Below are positions 8,250-16,692 of a DNA stretch of 44,778 nucleotides, in pieces. The DNA lies in contig URSF01000019.1 of NCBI GenBank assembly GCA_900550445.1, positions 1-44,778 on the forward strand, given 5' to 3'. Below the pieces are notes generated by a model, which worked only from the letters and a program-made list of their open reading frames with translations, had not been told where the DNA came from and searched no databases. Position numbers and translations under genes: made by a program. Each line of letters starts with the position of its first letter. Position 1 is the stretch's first letter. Source of the stretch: an uncultured Rhodospirillaceae bacterium. Its GTDB lineage: Bacteria > Pseudomonadota > Alphaproteobacteria > CAAGCB01 > CAG-977.

Positions 8250-9809
8250 ATGTTTAATTATCCAAAATGGAAAATAACCCTGATCGGCATTATCGCCGGG
8301 CTGGGGATATTTTTCTGTATTCCTAATTTTTTACCAAAATCACAGCAGGAAAAGCTGCCCGAATGGTGGCAGCCGATGACGCTGGGGCTGGATTTGCAGG
8401 GCGGTTCGCAGCTGCTGCTGCAGGTGGATCTGGATCAGGTCGTCGTCGATCAGCTGAATGCCGTTTTGGACGCCGCGCGCGTCGCTTTGCGTGAAAAAGG
8501 CATTCGTTATACGGGACTGAGCGTTCAGGATAACGCCGTCAGCGTTAAAATCATAAAAAGCGAACAGCTGGCCCGGGCGAAAGAATTGCTGCGTAAAATT
8601 GACAAAGGCAGTTTGGAAGTATCCGAGGAAGGCGATGTGCTGAAAGCCCGTTATACGGATATGGCTTTGTCGAATATGAAATCGACCGCCGTAGATCAGT
8701 CCATTGAAATTGTCCGCCGGCGTATTGACCAGCTGGGAACGCGCGAACCGTCGATCATGCGTCAGGGATCCGACCGTATTCAGGTTCAGCTGCCCGGGGT
8801 GGAAGATCCGAACGAAGTAAAGAAGTTGTTGGGAAAAACGGCAAAAATGTCATTTCATTTTATTGATGAAACGACCACTTTGGCCGACGCCCGCCGCGGT
8901 AAGATTTCTCCGGAATCCAAGGTTGTTCAGGGGTCGGAAGAATCAGAGGCCGGATATTACGTTATTGAACGCAAACAAATCGTCAGCGGCGAACATTTAA
9001 CCGATGCGCGCGCCGATTTTTCCGAAGGCCAGCCGGTTGTGGCTTTTCGTTTCAACTCTTTCGGTTCTAAACGTTTCGGCGCTGCGACGCGCGACGGGGT
9101 CGGACGGCGTCTGGCGATTGTTCTGGACGGCAAAGTCATTACGGCGCCGGAAGTCAAAAGCGCGATTACGGGTGGTTCCGGCATTATTACCGGTAACTTT
9201 ACGGTTCAAAGTGCGTCAGATTTGGCGTTGATGCTGCGTTCCGGTGCTTTGCCCGCGCCGCTTGACGTGGTCGAAGAAAGAATTGTCGGGCCGGGTTTGG
9301 GAACGGATTCGATTGAAGCCGGCAGAAAATCATGCGTTGTCGGGCTGATTTTGGTTTTGGCTTTCGTTGTGGCAACTTACGGTCTGTTCGGTTTGTTCGC
9401 CGATATTGCCCTGATCCTGAACTTGATCTTGTTGTGCGGCGCGATGAGCGCTCTGGGGGCGACGCTGACTTTGCCGGGAATCGCCGGGATCGCTTTGACG
9501 CTGGGAATGGCTGTCGATGCAAATGTTTTGATTTACGAACGTATGCGCGAAGAACAGTCTTACGGTAAGTCTGTGTTAAATACGGTGGAAGGCGGGTTTG
9601 AAAATGCTTCTTCGGCAATTTTCGATTCAAACCTGACCAGTTTTTTCGCCGGCGCCATTTTAATCTGGCTGGGGAACGGACCTGTCCGCGGGTTCGGCGT
9701 TACAACCTGTCTGGGGTTGGTAACGTCTGTCTTTACGGCGGTTTATGTGACCAAAGTGCTGATTTTGGCTTGGATTAAGTTCTTTAAGCCCAAGAAAATT
9801 AACGTGTAA
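8250..9809 (+). CDS. secD: Protein translocase subunit SecD
   Basis: This is a 519-residue polytopic membrane protein. Its first helix (about 8-27) is followed by the conserved LGLDLQGGSQLLLQVD and a large periplasmic domain. Five more helices lie between about 350 and 510, with the RND-type motif VDANVLIYERMREE. SecD and SecF use the proton motive force to pull translocating proteins into the periplasm. The length is at the short end of the usual 500-620 range, as in other alphaproteobacteria. AAGGAAG lies before the ATG, and secF follows directly. Confidence 0.97.
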   Translation: MFNYPKWKITLIGIIAGLGIFFCIPNFLPKSQQEKLPEWWQPMTLGLDLQGGSQLLLQVDLDQVVVDQLNAVLDAARVALREKGIRYTGLSVQDNAVSVKIIKSEQLARAKELLRKIDKGSLEVSEEGDVLKARYTDMALSNMKSTAVDQSIEIVRRRIDQLGTREPSIMRQGSDRIQVQLPGVEDPNEVKKLLGKTAKMSFHFIDETTTLADARRGKISPESKVVQGSEESEAGYYVIERKQIVSGEHLTDARADFSEGQPVVAFRFNSFGSKRFGAATRDGVGRRLAIVLDGKVITAPEVKSAITGGSGIITGNFTVQSASDLALMLRSGALPAPLDVVEERIVGPGLGTDSIEAGRKSCVVGLILVLAFVVATYGLFGLFADIALILNLILLCGAMSALGATLTLPGIAGIALTLGMAVDANVLIYERMREEQSYGKSVLNTVEGGFENASSAIFDSNLTSFFAGAILIWLGNGPVRGFGVTTCLGLVTSVFTAVYVTKVLILAWIKFFKPKKINV

Positions 9810-9821
9810 GGAGTGTTTGAA

Positions 9822-10757
9822 ATGCCTAGACTTATTCACTATTTCATTAAACCGACGCACATTAATTTTATCGGCGCCAGAAAAGCGGCCTTTTTCTTTT
9901 CGGTGTTTCTGTGCCTGGTTTCGATTTATTCCATTGCCGTCAAAGGCATGAATTTCGGTATCGATTTCAAAGGCGGTGTGTTAATGGAAGTGCATGCGGA
10001 ACAGAAAATCGACATGAAAGATCTGCGCGACAGATTGTCTGATTTGGGCGTTGATCTGCAGCCTGTCGGCGATACGGGAACGGAAGTGCTGATTACGGCG
10101 CTGGGACGCGGCGACAACGAACAGGAACAAATGAAAATCGCCAATGTTATCCGGCAGGAATTGGGTGAAGGTTATTCTTTTCCCCGGATTGAAATGGTCG
10201 GGCCGCGCGTCGGCGCGGAACTGATACGCAACTGTATTTGGGCCGTTATTCTGGCCGCTGTCATGATTACGGTATATGTCTGGACGCGGTTTGAATGGGA
10301 ATTCGCGTTGGGAACGATGTTGTCCCTGATCCATGATATCCTGATTGCGGTCGGGCTGTTTTCCGTATTTCAGCTGGATTTTGACATGACGATTATTGCC
10401 GGATTGATGACTTTGGCCGGTTTTTCGGTAAATGATACGATTGTTTCATACGACCGTATGCGTGAAAATCTGCATAAATACCGTAAAATGCCGATTGACG
10501 AAATGATCAATAAAACCACAAACGAAATGCTGCCGCGGACTTTGCTGACCGGTATGTCGACGATTATTATGCTGACGGTTATGCTGTTTATGGGCGGATC
10601 CGTTTTGCAGGGCTTTGCTCTGATTATGCTGTGGGGGATCGTGGTCGGAACCTATTCGTCGATTTATGTGGCTATGCCGGTGTTGATGTATCTGGATATC
10701 CGCAAGACGATGGAAAATAAAAACAAAAATTTAAATCCGTTTGAAAGCGCGGAATAA
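9822..10757 (+). CDS. secF: Protein translocase subunit SecF
   Basis: This is a 311-residue partner of SecD. The first helix is followed by FGIDFKGGVLMEV, and after the periplasmic domain come five helices with GFSVNDTIVSYDRMREN, the conserved proton-path region. I chose the ATG at 9822 over the in-frame GTG at 9813: AAGGAG (9808-9813) overlaps the GTG and sits 8 nt before the ATG. The gene begins 12 nt after secD and ends at a strong terminator. Confidence 0.96.
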   Translation: MPRLIHYFIKPTHINFIGARKAAFFFSVFLCLVSIYSIAVKGMNFGIDFKGGVLMEVHAEQKIDMKDLRDRLSDLGVDLQPVGDTGTEVLITALGRGDNEQEQMKIANVIRQELGEGYSFPRIEMVGPRVGAELIRNCIWAVILAAVMITVYVWTRFEWEFALGTMLSLIHDILIAVGLFSVFQLDFDMTIIAGLMTLAGFSVNDTIVSYDRMRENLHKYRKMPIDEMINKTTNEMLPRTLLTGMSTIIMLTVMLFMGGSVLQGFALIMLWGIVVGTYSSIYVAMPVLMYLDIRKTMENKNKNLNPFESAE

Positions 10758-10759
10758 GA

Positions 10760-10788
10760 AAAAGCCCCGGATTTCCGGGGCTTTTTTT
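10760..10788 (+). terminator. Intrinsic terminator of the sec operon
   Basis: AAAAGCCCCGG (10760-10770) pairs with CCGGGGCTTTT (10775-10785) across a 4-nt loop and is followed by Ts. Confidence 0.92.
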
Positions 10789-10797
10789 GGCGCCGAA

Positions 10798-10831
10798 ATA
10801 TACTGTCCGTGCGGTGTCGCGGGCAGTATAT
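10798..10831. repeat. 12-bp inverted repeat
   Basis: ATATACTGTCCG (10798-10809) faces CGGGCAGTATAT (10820-10831) with one wobble position and a 10-nt loop. No T-run follows, so it is not a simple terminator. It lies 10 bp behind the sec operon terminator and about 160 bp before the antiporter gene. It could be an operator or a repetitive extragenic palindrome; no second copy was seen. Confidence 0.4.
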
Positions 10832-10990
10832 GACATTTTGGGCGGCAGATAAAAAACTTACGTTCTTTTTATGAAGATTGTTTTTTTAATAATCCGGATT
10901 AATTGCAATATTGAATAAAACTTTATTGACTTTAATCAAATGAATCCGTCAGAATATATGTAATATATTTGAGATATTTAGAGGTATTTT

Positions 10991-12544
10991 ATGAAATTGG
11001 AAATTTTAATGGCCTTAGGCGGCCTGTTATTGTTGATGTGTGTGTTTGCGAACAGAATTTCCAGTAAGTTGGGAATACCGTCTTTGCTTGTTTTTCTGGC
11101 TGTCGGCATGATTGCCGGTTCTGACGGGGCGGGCATACAGTTTTATTCGGCGGAACTGAGTAATTATATCGGTTCTTTCGCGTTGGCTTTTATTTTATTT
11201 TCGGGCGGTTTGGAGTCCGGCTGGCCGTCAATCAAAAGCGTGCTGGGGCGCGGCACATTGTTGGCTACGGTCGGCGTCGCTTTGACGGCGTTGTTTATGT
11301 TCATATTGTCATATTATTTATTGGAAATGCCGTTTTCGATTGCTTTGCTGCTCAGCGTGATTTTATCGTCTACCGATGCGCCGGCCGTGTTTAATATTTT
11401 AAGAACAAACGGGCTGTATCTGAATAATCCGAAATTAAAATCTATTTTGGAATATGAATCCGGGTCAAACGATCCGATGGCCGTTATTTTATCTGTCGGC
11501 GCCATAGCTTTTCTGACGGCGGGGGATCAGTTTTCGGCATGGAATCTGGTCGGCATGCTGTTTTTGCAAATGGGGCTGGGCGTTGTTTTGGGATACGGCC
11601 TGGGGATTTTGGCGCTGGCTTTGTTGAAAAAGTTTTCGTTTGTTTATCAGGGACTTTATCCCGTTTTCGGCGTCAGTGTCGTTTGTTTGATTTTTTCGTT
11701 GACTCAGCTGGTCGGCGGCAGCGGTTATCTGGCTTTGTATATTGCCGGGATTGTTTTGGGGAACGCCTCTTATCCGTATAAAAATCCTTTTATACAATTT
11801 CAGTCCGCTCTGTCATGGGTGATGCAGATATTGATGTTTTTGACTTTGGGACTGTTCGTTAACCCCAAAGAGCTGGGAGAATTGTTTGGAACGGCGTTAA
11901 GCGCAACGGTTTGTCTGGTTATGATTGCGCGTCCTTTGGTCGTGTTTTTATGTCTGGCCAAAAGCGAATATACCCGCAGCGAAAAATTATTTATCAGCTG
12001 GGCCGGTTTAAAAGGGGCCGTACCTATTATTCTGGCGACGTATCCGTTGATGAGCAATATTCATGACGCGCGTTATTTGTTTAACGTTATTTTCTTTTTA
12101 GTTATCGTTTCTGTTATGCTGCAAGGGCAGACTTTGGCTTCTTTGGCTAGGCTGCTGAAGTTAAGCCACGATAATCCGACGCCGGAAGAACTGCGTGAAA
12201 TGGGGGCGCCGATCGGTGTGCCGCGGGGAGATAAAGAACCTGAAATTTTTGTTTCGTTGAAATCTTCGTTTCTGCGTTTTGTTATGGGGACAATCAAAGG
12301 AGTGTTGTCTTTGATTGACTGGGAAATTCATACCGAGGACGAAAACCTGCCGGCCGTATTAAAAGTGTGGAATAAAGTTAAGAAGAAAACATATATTTTA
12401 TTAAAACAGCTGCACGCGTATTGTCTGGAAAAAGATCTGGAAGAAGCGCGCAAAAAAGCCGAAGCCGATCTGGCGGCAAAATCGGCGGCGGAGGAAAAAA
12501 AACGTATGTTTATCCGTGTCCGTCATATGGATAATGATAAGTAA
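10991..12544 (+). CDS. Potassium/proton antiporter, CPA1 (NhaP2/CvrA-type)
   Basis: This is a 517-residue membrane transporter with about 12-13 hydrophobic helices over residues 1-395 and a charged cytoplasmic tail of about 120 residues ending in a coiled coil rich in Lys, Glu and Ala. The motif ESGSNDPMAVIL near residue 157 holds the paired Asn-Asp of CPA1 exchangers. FLAVGMIAGSDGAG near 37 and FISWAGLKGAVPIILA near 335 also match this family. Such proteins move K+ or Na+ out against H+ and help set cytoplasmic pH and osmolarity. It is monocistronic after a long AT-rich leader. The precise cation cannot be read from sequence. Confidence 0.9.
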   Translation: MKLEILMALGGLLLLMCVFANRISSKLGIPSLLVFLAVGMIAGSDGAGIQFYSAELSNYIGSFALAFILFSGGLESGWPSIKSVLGRGTLLATVGVALTALFMFILSYYLLEMPFSIALLLSVILSSTDAPAVFNILRTNGLYLNNPKLKSILEYESGSNDPMAVILSVGAIAFLTAGDQFSAWNLVGMLFLQMGLGVVLGYGLGILALALLKKFSFVYQGLYPVFGVSVVCLIFSLTQLVGGSGYLALYIAGIVLGNASYPYKNPFIQFQSALSWVMQILMFLTLGLFVNPKELGELFGTALSATVCLVMIARPLVVFLCLAKSEYTRSEKLFISWAGLKGAVPIILATYPLMSNIHDARYLFNVIFFLVIVSVMLQGQTLASLARLLKLSHDNPTPEELREMGAPIGVPRGDKEPEIFVSLKSSFLRFVMGTIKGVLSLIDWEIHTEDENLPAVLKVWNKVKKKTYILLKQLHAYCLEKDLEEARKKAEADLAAKSAAEEKKRMFIRVRHMDNDK

Positions 12545-12730
12545 GTTTCTATTTTGAATAGACGCCGATAAATTTTATTGCACGTTTGTGTAATAAAAAA
12601 TTCATAATAGTGCGCAAATAAAACAGTTAAAAATCAAACAGATAGGTATTTTTAAAGTAACAGGGAGGAGGGGAGCTTTTTCTTCGTTTTTATGTAATAA
12701 TAGATATAAAATATTGAAGAGGGAAGTGTA

Positions 12731-13114
12731 ATGAAAAAAAATGTTTCATTTTGTATGCCAGCTTTGTTTGCCTTTTTTATGTTTATGCCAGATGCTTTTG
12801 CTGCAAGAGATCATTTAGGTGTGCAGGGAAACAACGCATTTGAATTATTCTATTTTATGGGTGAAGGTTTATTGTACCAAGTTATCGGCGTTGTGATGAT
12901 TTTGGGCGGGTTTGGATTAGTCGGACTCAGTGTCGGTGCTATTTTCGGTAAAGTAAACTGGAAATGGGCAGCTTACTTGGCATTCGGCTTATTCATTTGT
13001 GCTATGACTTTTGGAGTTTTAGGATATTTTACCGGAGATCAATTATTTCTTCAACCTCAGATGCTTTATGATACAGCTGGAAATCCTACGGTTACAATTA
13101 CTCCTTCAGAATAG
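12731..13114 (+). CDS. Orphan VirB2/TrbC-like small membrane protein
   Basis: This is a 127-residue protein. A signal peptide ends near AFA at about 24, followed by a short polar stretch and two hydrophobic helices (about 50-71 and 78-100) joined by the polar turn FGKVNWKW. Two helices with a short basic turn of the type FGxxxWxW after a signal peptide is the layout of VirB2/TrbC pilins of type IV secretion systems. The C-terminal tail of about 25 residues is longer than usual. No other secretion gene is in the window. The gene is visibly more AT-rich than its neighbours, with its own leader, GAGGGAAG before the ATG and its own terminator. Family placement is tentative; it may be any small bitopic or polytopic membrane protein. 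Confidence 0.6.
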   Translation: MKKNVSFCMPALFAFFMFMPDAFAARDHLGVQGNNAFELFYFMGEGLLYQVIGVVMILGGFGLVGLSVGAIFGKVNWKWAAYLAFGLFICAMTFGVLGYFTGDQLFLQPQMLYDTAGNPTVTITPSE

Positions 13115-13133
13115 ATTTATCTCAGTTAATAAC

Positions 13134-13165
13134 AAAAAGCTCTTACGTGCGTAAGAGCTTTTTTT
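13134..13165. terminator. Intrinsic terminator
   Basis: A perfect 13-bp stem (AAAAAGCTCTTAC at 13134-13146 with its complement at 13151-13163) with a 4-nt loop and runs of A and T on either side. It can act on the VirB2-like gene and on convergent sodB. Confidence 0.92.
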
Positions 13166-13190
13166 AATGCGGGGTTATTTTGTCGCCTTT

Positions 13191-13793
13191 TTAAGCGGCT
13201 GTAAAATTTGACGCTGCAAAATGCCAATTTGCCAGCTTGTCAATTAATGTCTGCGCGTAATCCGGACGACGGTTTTGATAGTCCAGATAATAAGCGTGTT
13301 CCCACACGTCGATTGCCAACAGCGGCGTTAAATGGTGGGCGACGGGCGTGTCGGCATTGCCGGTTTTCATAATTTTGATTTCGCCTTTGTCCGCAACGAC
13401 CCAGGCCCAACCGCTGCCAAACTGAGAAACGGCAGCCGCTTTTAATTCTTCTTTGAATTTTTCTTCGTTGGCAAAAGCGCGCAGAACGGCTTCTTTGAAT
13501 TTGCCGTCGGGAAGGGCGCCGCCGCCGTTCGGGGTCAGGCTGCTCCAGAAAAACGTATGGTTCCACGTCTGCGCGGCGTTATTAAAAATGCCGGCCTTGT
13601 CGGCTTTCCCGGCTGTTTTTAAAATGATGGTTTCCAGATTATCGCCGGCCAGATCCGTGTCTTTAATCAGGTTGTTTAAATTTGTAATATAAGCTTGATG
13701 ATGTTTTCCGTAATGAAATTCCAGCGTCTGCGCCGACATGTACGGTTCCAGCGCAGTTTTGTCAAAAGGCAGTTTCGGTAATTCAAAAACCAT
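13191..13793 (-). CDS. sodB: Superoxide dismutase, Fe/Mn family (SodB-like)
   Basis: This is a 200-residue cytoplasmic enzyme that converts superoxide to peroxide and oxygen. Metal ligands are visible: His27 (EFHYGKHHQAY), the His of TWNHTFFW, and Asp and His of DVWEHAYYLDYQNRR. It begins FELPKLPF as in Fe-type SodB, and the GKHHQAYI and FGSGWAW blocks are those of this class. Iron is more likely than manganese, but this is not certain from sequence. I chose the ATG at 13793, which has AAAGGA 9 nt upstream and matches the family start. An upstream in-frame ATG at 13826 would add 11 residues and has no good ribosome site. Confidence 0.95.
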   Translation of the reverse strand: MVFELPKLPFDKTALEPYMSAQTLEFHYGKHHQAYITNLNNLIKDTDLAGDNLETIILKTAGKADKAGIFNNAAQTWNHTFFWSSLTPNGGGALPDGKFKEAVLRAFANEEKFKEELKAAAVSQFGSGWAWVVADKGEIKIMKTGNADTPVAHHLTPLLAIDVWEHAYYLDYQNRRPDYAQTLIDKLANWHFAASNFTAA

Positions 13794-13854
13794 GGCAAAT
13801 GTTCCTTTCTTTGTTGTTTCAGACATTGTCCGCTTTTTAAAAAAGGAAGTAAAG

Positions 13855-14964
13855 TTATCTTTTGTTCAGGCTTTTTAAAACGGTTTCCGCGGCTTTTATT
13901 CCGGAACGCACGCTGCCTTCAATGGTGCAGGGCAGGTTTGTCGCCGTTGCATCGCCGGCCAAAAAAATAAAATCAGAGCCGATATCCGTACTTAACCGCA
14001 GGCGGTTTATGGCGCGGGTTTGCAAGATCGTCGCGCGTTTTTCCGTAATGACCCGGTAATCCGGCAGTTCGGAAGGCAGATTCAGCAAAGCCGACAATTC
14101 ATGCCAGATCAGCGATGCCGCGGAATCCGGAGAAAATTTTTCCAGCAAAGCGTTGGCGGCGCTGATCGTTACGGACAGGATACCGTTTTTAATGAATATC
14201 CAGTGCCCCGTTAAACCGATTAAGCCGGCAAAAGATTTTCCGTCCGGCAGACGGGCGTCGGTCTTATAATGAATATTCACGATTGTCTGGCAGGGCAATT
14301 CCGGCGCGCCGACAATCAGCCGGGACAGGTTTTGCGGATCTGCGGCCAGAATGACTTTATCGTCTTGTCCGGGGGTGATTTCCGAACCGTCGAAAAAACT
14401 CAGTTTATTTTCTTTGATCCGTCGCAGCCGTTTTCCGAAATAAAACGGCGTCTGTTTGTTTTTTAAAAAATTTTCGACAGGAGCGATAACGCAATCATAT
14501 AACGACGGTTCCGCCAGATAAACCTGTCCGTTTTTTTCTCCGAAACATTTTACGGCGGTTTTTAAAAACAAACTTGTGTCCGCCTGATGTACGGGCGTGT
14601 TCATGACGGATTCGCATAACAGAGAATACAATTCCGGCAGTTTGAACAAAGCGGATATCGGCCGCGCCGTATCAATTTGGAAAGAACCGCCGTTTTTTTT
14701 AAAAAACAGAATTTTGTTTCCGGCGTTTTTCAGCGGCGTGTCTGACGGGCATTGCGCCAGCATATTCAATAAAGCCGTATTTGCTCCCAGCATCAGATGC
14801 GTGCCGTTGTCAATCCGGGCGTTCAGCCGTTTATCGAAAAAAGAATGGCATCGTCCGCCCGCGCGCGCCGCCGCGTCGTATAAGGCGACGGAAACTCCCG
14901 CCCGTGTCAACGTAAACGCGGCGGACAGACCCGATATTCCCATGCCGATAATATGAACGGTCAT
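13855..14964 (-). CDS. hpnE: Hydroxysqualene dehydroxylase HpnE
   Basis: This is a 369-residue flavoprotein of the amine oxidase/phytoene desaturase group. The FAD motif is HIIGMGISGLSAAF at the N-terminus, followed by ARAGGRCHSFFD and a C-terminal FLAGDATATNLPCTIEGSVRSG that closes the FAD site. HpnE reduces hydroxysqualene to squalene and is the last of three steps from farnesyl diphosphate after HpnC and HpnD. The protein is somewhat shorter than many HpnE proteins (about 400 or more). It starts 1 nt after the hpnD stop, so it is co-translated in the trmFO-hpnC-hpnD-hpnE operon. Confidence 0.9.
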   Translation of the reverse strand: MTVHIIGMGISGLSAAFTLTRAGVSVALYDAAARAGGRCHSFFDKRLNARIDNGTHLMLGANTALLNMLAQCPSDTPLKNAGNKILFFKKNGGSFQIDTARPISALFKLPELYSLLCESVMNTPVHQADTSLFLKTAVKCFGEKNGQVYLAEPSLYDCVIAPVENFLKNKQTPFYFGKRLRRIKENKLSFFDGSEITPGQDDKVILAADPQNLSRLIVGAPELPCQTIVNIHYKTDARLPDGKSFAGLIGLTGHWIFIKNGILSVTISAANALLEKFSPDSAASLIWHELSALLNLPSELPDYRVITEKRATILQTRAINRLRLSTDIGSDFIFLAGDATATNLPCTIEGSVRSGIKAAETVLKSLNKR

Positions 14965-14965
14965 T

Positions 14966-15847
14966 TTATTTTCCGAACAGCCAAATGCGTAAAGCCGTTG
15001 AGATCATATAAGCCTTTGACGGTTTGGCTCTGGGGGACAAAACCTCCCAACCCCGTTTTTCCATCAGATCGAATATTTTTTTATAAACACATTTCATAAT
15101 GACCGCCGGTTTCATCTGTCGGCCGTTTAACGACGACAAAGCCGCGTCGGCCTCGGTAAAACGCAAGGCGGCCTGTTCAGCCAGAGCCTGACGCGCGATT
15201 TTCAAATCAGGATTGTTCAGCACATGGCTGAGCGGCGTGTCGTCCGTGATTTCGATGCCGGCTTTGGTCAGACATTCTTGCGGCATGTATAACCGGCCCA
15301 GTTCCATGTCTTCTTCCATATCGCGCAGTATGTTTGTCAGCTGCAGCGCTTCGCCCAGCGTAACGGCAAACCGCCGTGCCGTTTCGGAATGATCGCCGAA
15401 AACGCAGACGGACAACAACCCGACCGCGCCCGCAACCCGACGGCAGTACAGCTGCAGTTCCGTCATCGTCGGCGCGCGCATGCCGTCGGGAATGTCCATT
15501 TCCATGCCGTCAATCAAAGCGATGAATTCTTCTTTGGGCAAAGCAAACCTTTTTATCGGTTCAATCAAAGCTTTGGCGACAATTTGTTCGGGTTCGACGC
15601 CGTTATACAGCCGGTCGATATCATCTCTCCAGACTTTCAGGTTTTTCTTCTTTTCTTCCAGCGGAGCGGGTTCGTCGGCAATATCGTCGATTTCACGGCA
15701 GAAAGCGTAAATCGCAAACATCGCGTTGCGTTTTTCTTTGCCCAAAAGCTTCATAGCCGGATAAAACGACGATCCCGAACGTTTGACGATATCGTTGACC
15801 TGCCGCGTTATTTCTTCGGGGGTAAGAGGTCTTTTTTCCTGATGCAT
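14966..15847 (-). CDS. hpnD: Presqualene diphosphate synthase HpnD
   Basis: This is a 293-residue all-helical prenyl synthase of the squalene/phytoene synthase family. It condenses two farnesyl diphosphates to presqualene diphosphate. The two Mg2+-binding aspartate motifs are visible: FCREIDDIADE near 54 and ILRDMEEDMELGRLYMP near 175. The N-terminal RSGSSFYPAMKLL is typical of HpnD. I chose the ATG at 15847, giving a 40-bp overlap with hpnC; an in-frame ATG at 15886 would overlap more and lacks a better ribosome site. The pathway leads to squalene for hopanoids or related triterpenes. No cyclase gene is in the window. Confidence 0.9.
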   Translation of the reverse strand: MHQEKRPLTPEEITRQVNDIVKRSGSSFYPAMKLLGKEKRNAMFAIYAFCREIDDIADEPAPLEEKKKNLKVWRDDIDRLYNGVEPEQIVAKALIEPIKRFALPKEEFIALIDGMEMDIPDGMRAPTMTELQLYCRRVAGAVGLLSVCVFGDHSETARRFAVTLGEALQLTNILRDMEEDMELGRLYMPQECLTKAGIEITDDTPLSHVLNNPDLKIARQALAEQAALRFTEADAALSSLNGRQMKPAVIMKCVYKKIFDLMEKRGWEVLSPRAKPSKAYMISTALRIWLFGK

Positions 15848-16692
15848 GATATTTTCTTTCTTCTTAATCCGCCCCAGACGCCCCACAGACAGGCGATGAT
15901 CCAGTCTGATTTTTTCAATCCGATTTTGCGTCTGAGGATATCTTTCTTTTTCAACCGTTTAACCAGCCGCTGCGCCAGCCGGAAAATAAAGCAGACTTCC
16001 ATGCGCAGACCGCGGTTGACAATTACCAAAGGCAGGGACGATCCTTCGACCAGCAGACTTTCGATCGCGTCGGTCGTACGGGTGAATACGCTTTGCAATG
16101 CCGCGCAGGTCTGGCTGTCGTCCAGTGCTTCATATTTGATTTTCGCTTCTTTAAACCAGTCTTTGGGCAGATAGATCCGGTGCTTTTCCTGATAATCTTC
16201 TTTACAATCCTGCAGGTGGTTGTTCATCTGCAAAGCGGCGCACAAAGCGTCGGACGGCCAGTAAGCGGTCGGATTTTCCCCGTGCAGATCCAGCATAAAA
16301 CGCCCGACGCTGCCGGCCGACCAGCGGCAGTAAGCCATAACGTCTTCCCATGTATGATAAGTATGTCCTTCGCTGTCTTGGCGGAAAGCCTTTAATAAAT
16401 CCAAAGCGTGCTGATTGGTTACGCCGCATTGTTCCAGACTTTTTTTCAATGTTTCGGCGCATTTGACCGTATCGTCGGATTCTTCCTGCCCCAACAAAAC
16501 CCGTTCCAGACGGTTTAAACGGTCCAGTTTTTCCTGCTTCGACAGTTCCGTCGAATCCGCGATATCGTCTGCCGTCCGTGCAAAATCATAAAATGCCATG
16601 ACATGAGGACGCAGTTTTTTGGGAATCAGACAAGACCCGACGGGGAAGTTTTCGCCGCCGGCGTCTTTTGTTCGTTTGATTTGCTTATCCAT
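15808..16692 (-). CDS. hpnC: Hydroxysqualene synthase HpnC
   Basis: This is a 294-residue protein of the same fold as HpnD. It turns presqualene diphosphate into hydroxysqualene. The first aspartate motif is DFARTADDIADS (about 36-47), and the second region reads LQDCKEDYQEKHRIYLP. GENFPVGSCLIP at the N-terminus marks HpnC rather than HpnD. The C-terminal tail after about 260 is basic. The ATG overlaps the trmFO stop by 8 bp (shared ATGGATAA), a sign of translational coupling. It also overlaps hpnD at its 3' end. Confidence 0.9.
   Translation of the reverse strand: MDKQIKRTKDAGGENFPVGSCLIPKKLRPHVMAFYDFARTADDIADSTELSKQEKLDRLNRLERVLLGQEESDDTVKCAETLKKSLEQCGVTNQHALDLLKAFRQDSEGHTYHTWEDVMAYCRWSAGSVGRFMLDLHGENPTAYWPSDALCAALQMNNHLQDCKEDYQEKHRIYLPKDWFKEAKIKYEALDDSQTCAALQSVFTRTTDAIESLLVEGSSLPLVIVNRGLRMEVCFIFRLAQRLVKRLKKKDILRRKIGLKKSDWIIACLWGVWGGLRRKKISCIRKKDLLPPKK

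Noticed and set aside
13794..13826. Longer start for superoxide dismutase
   Set aside because: It adds a polar N-terminus not found in SodB and has no good ribosome site; AAAGGA supports 13793.
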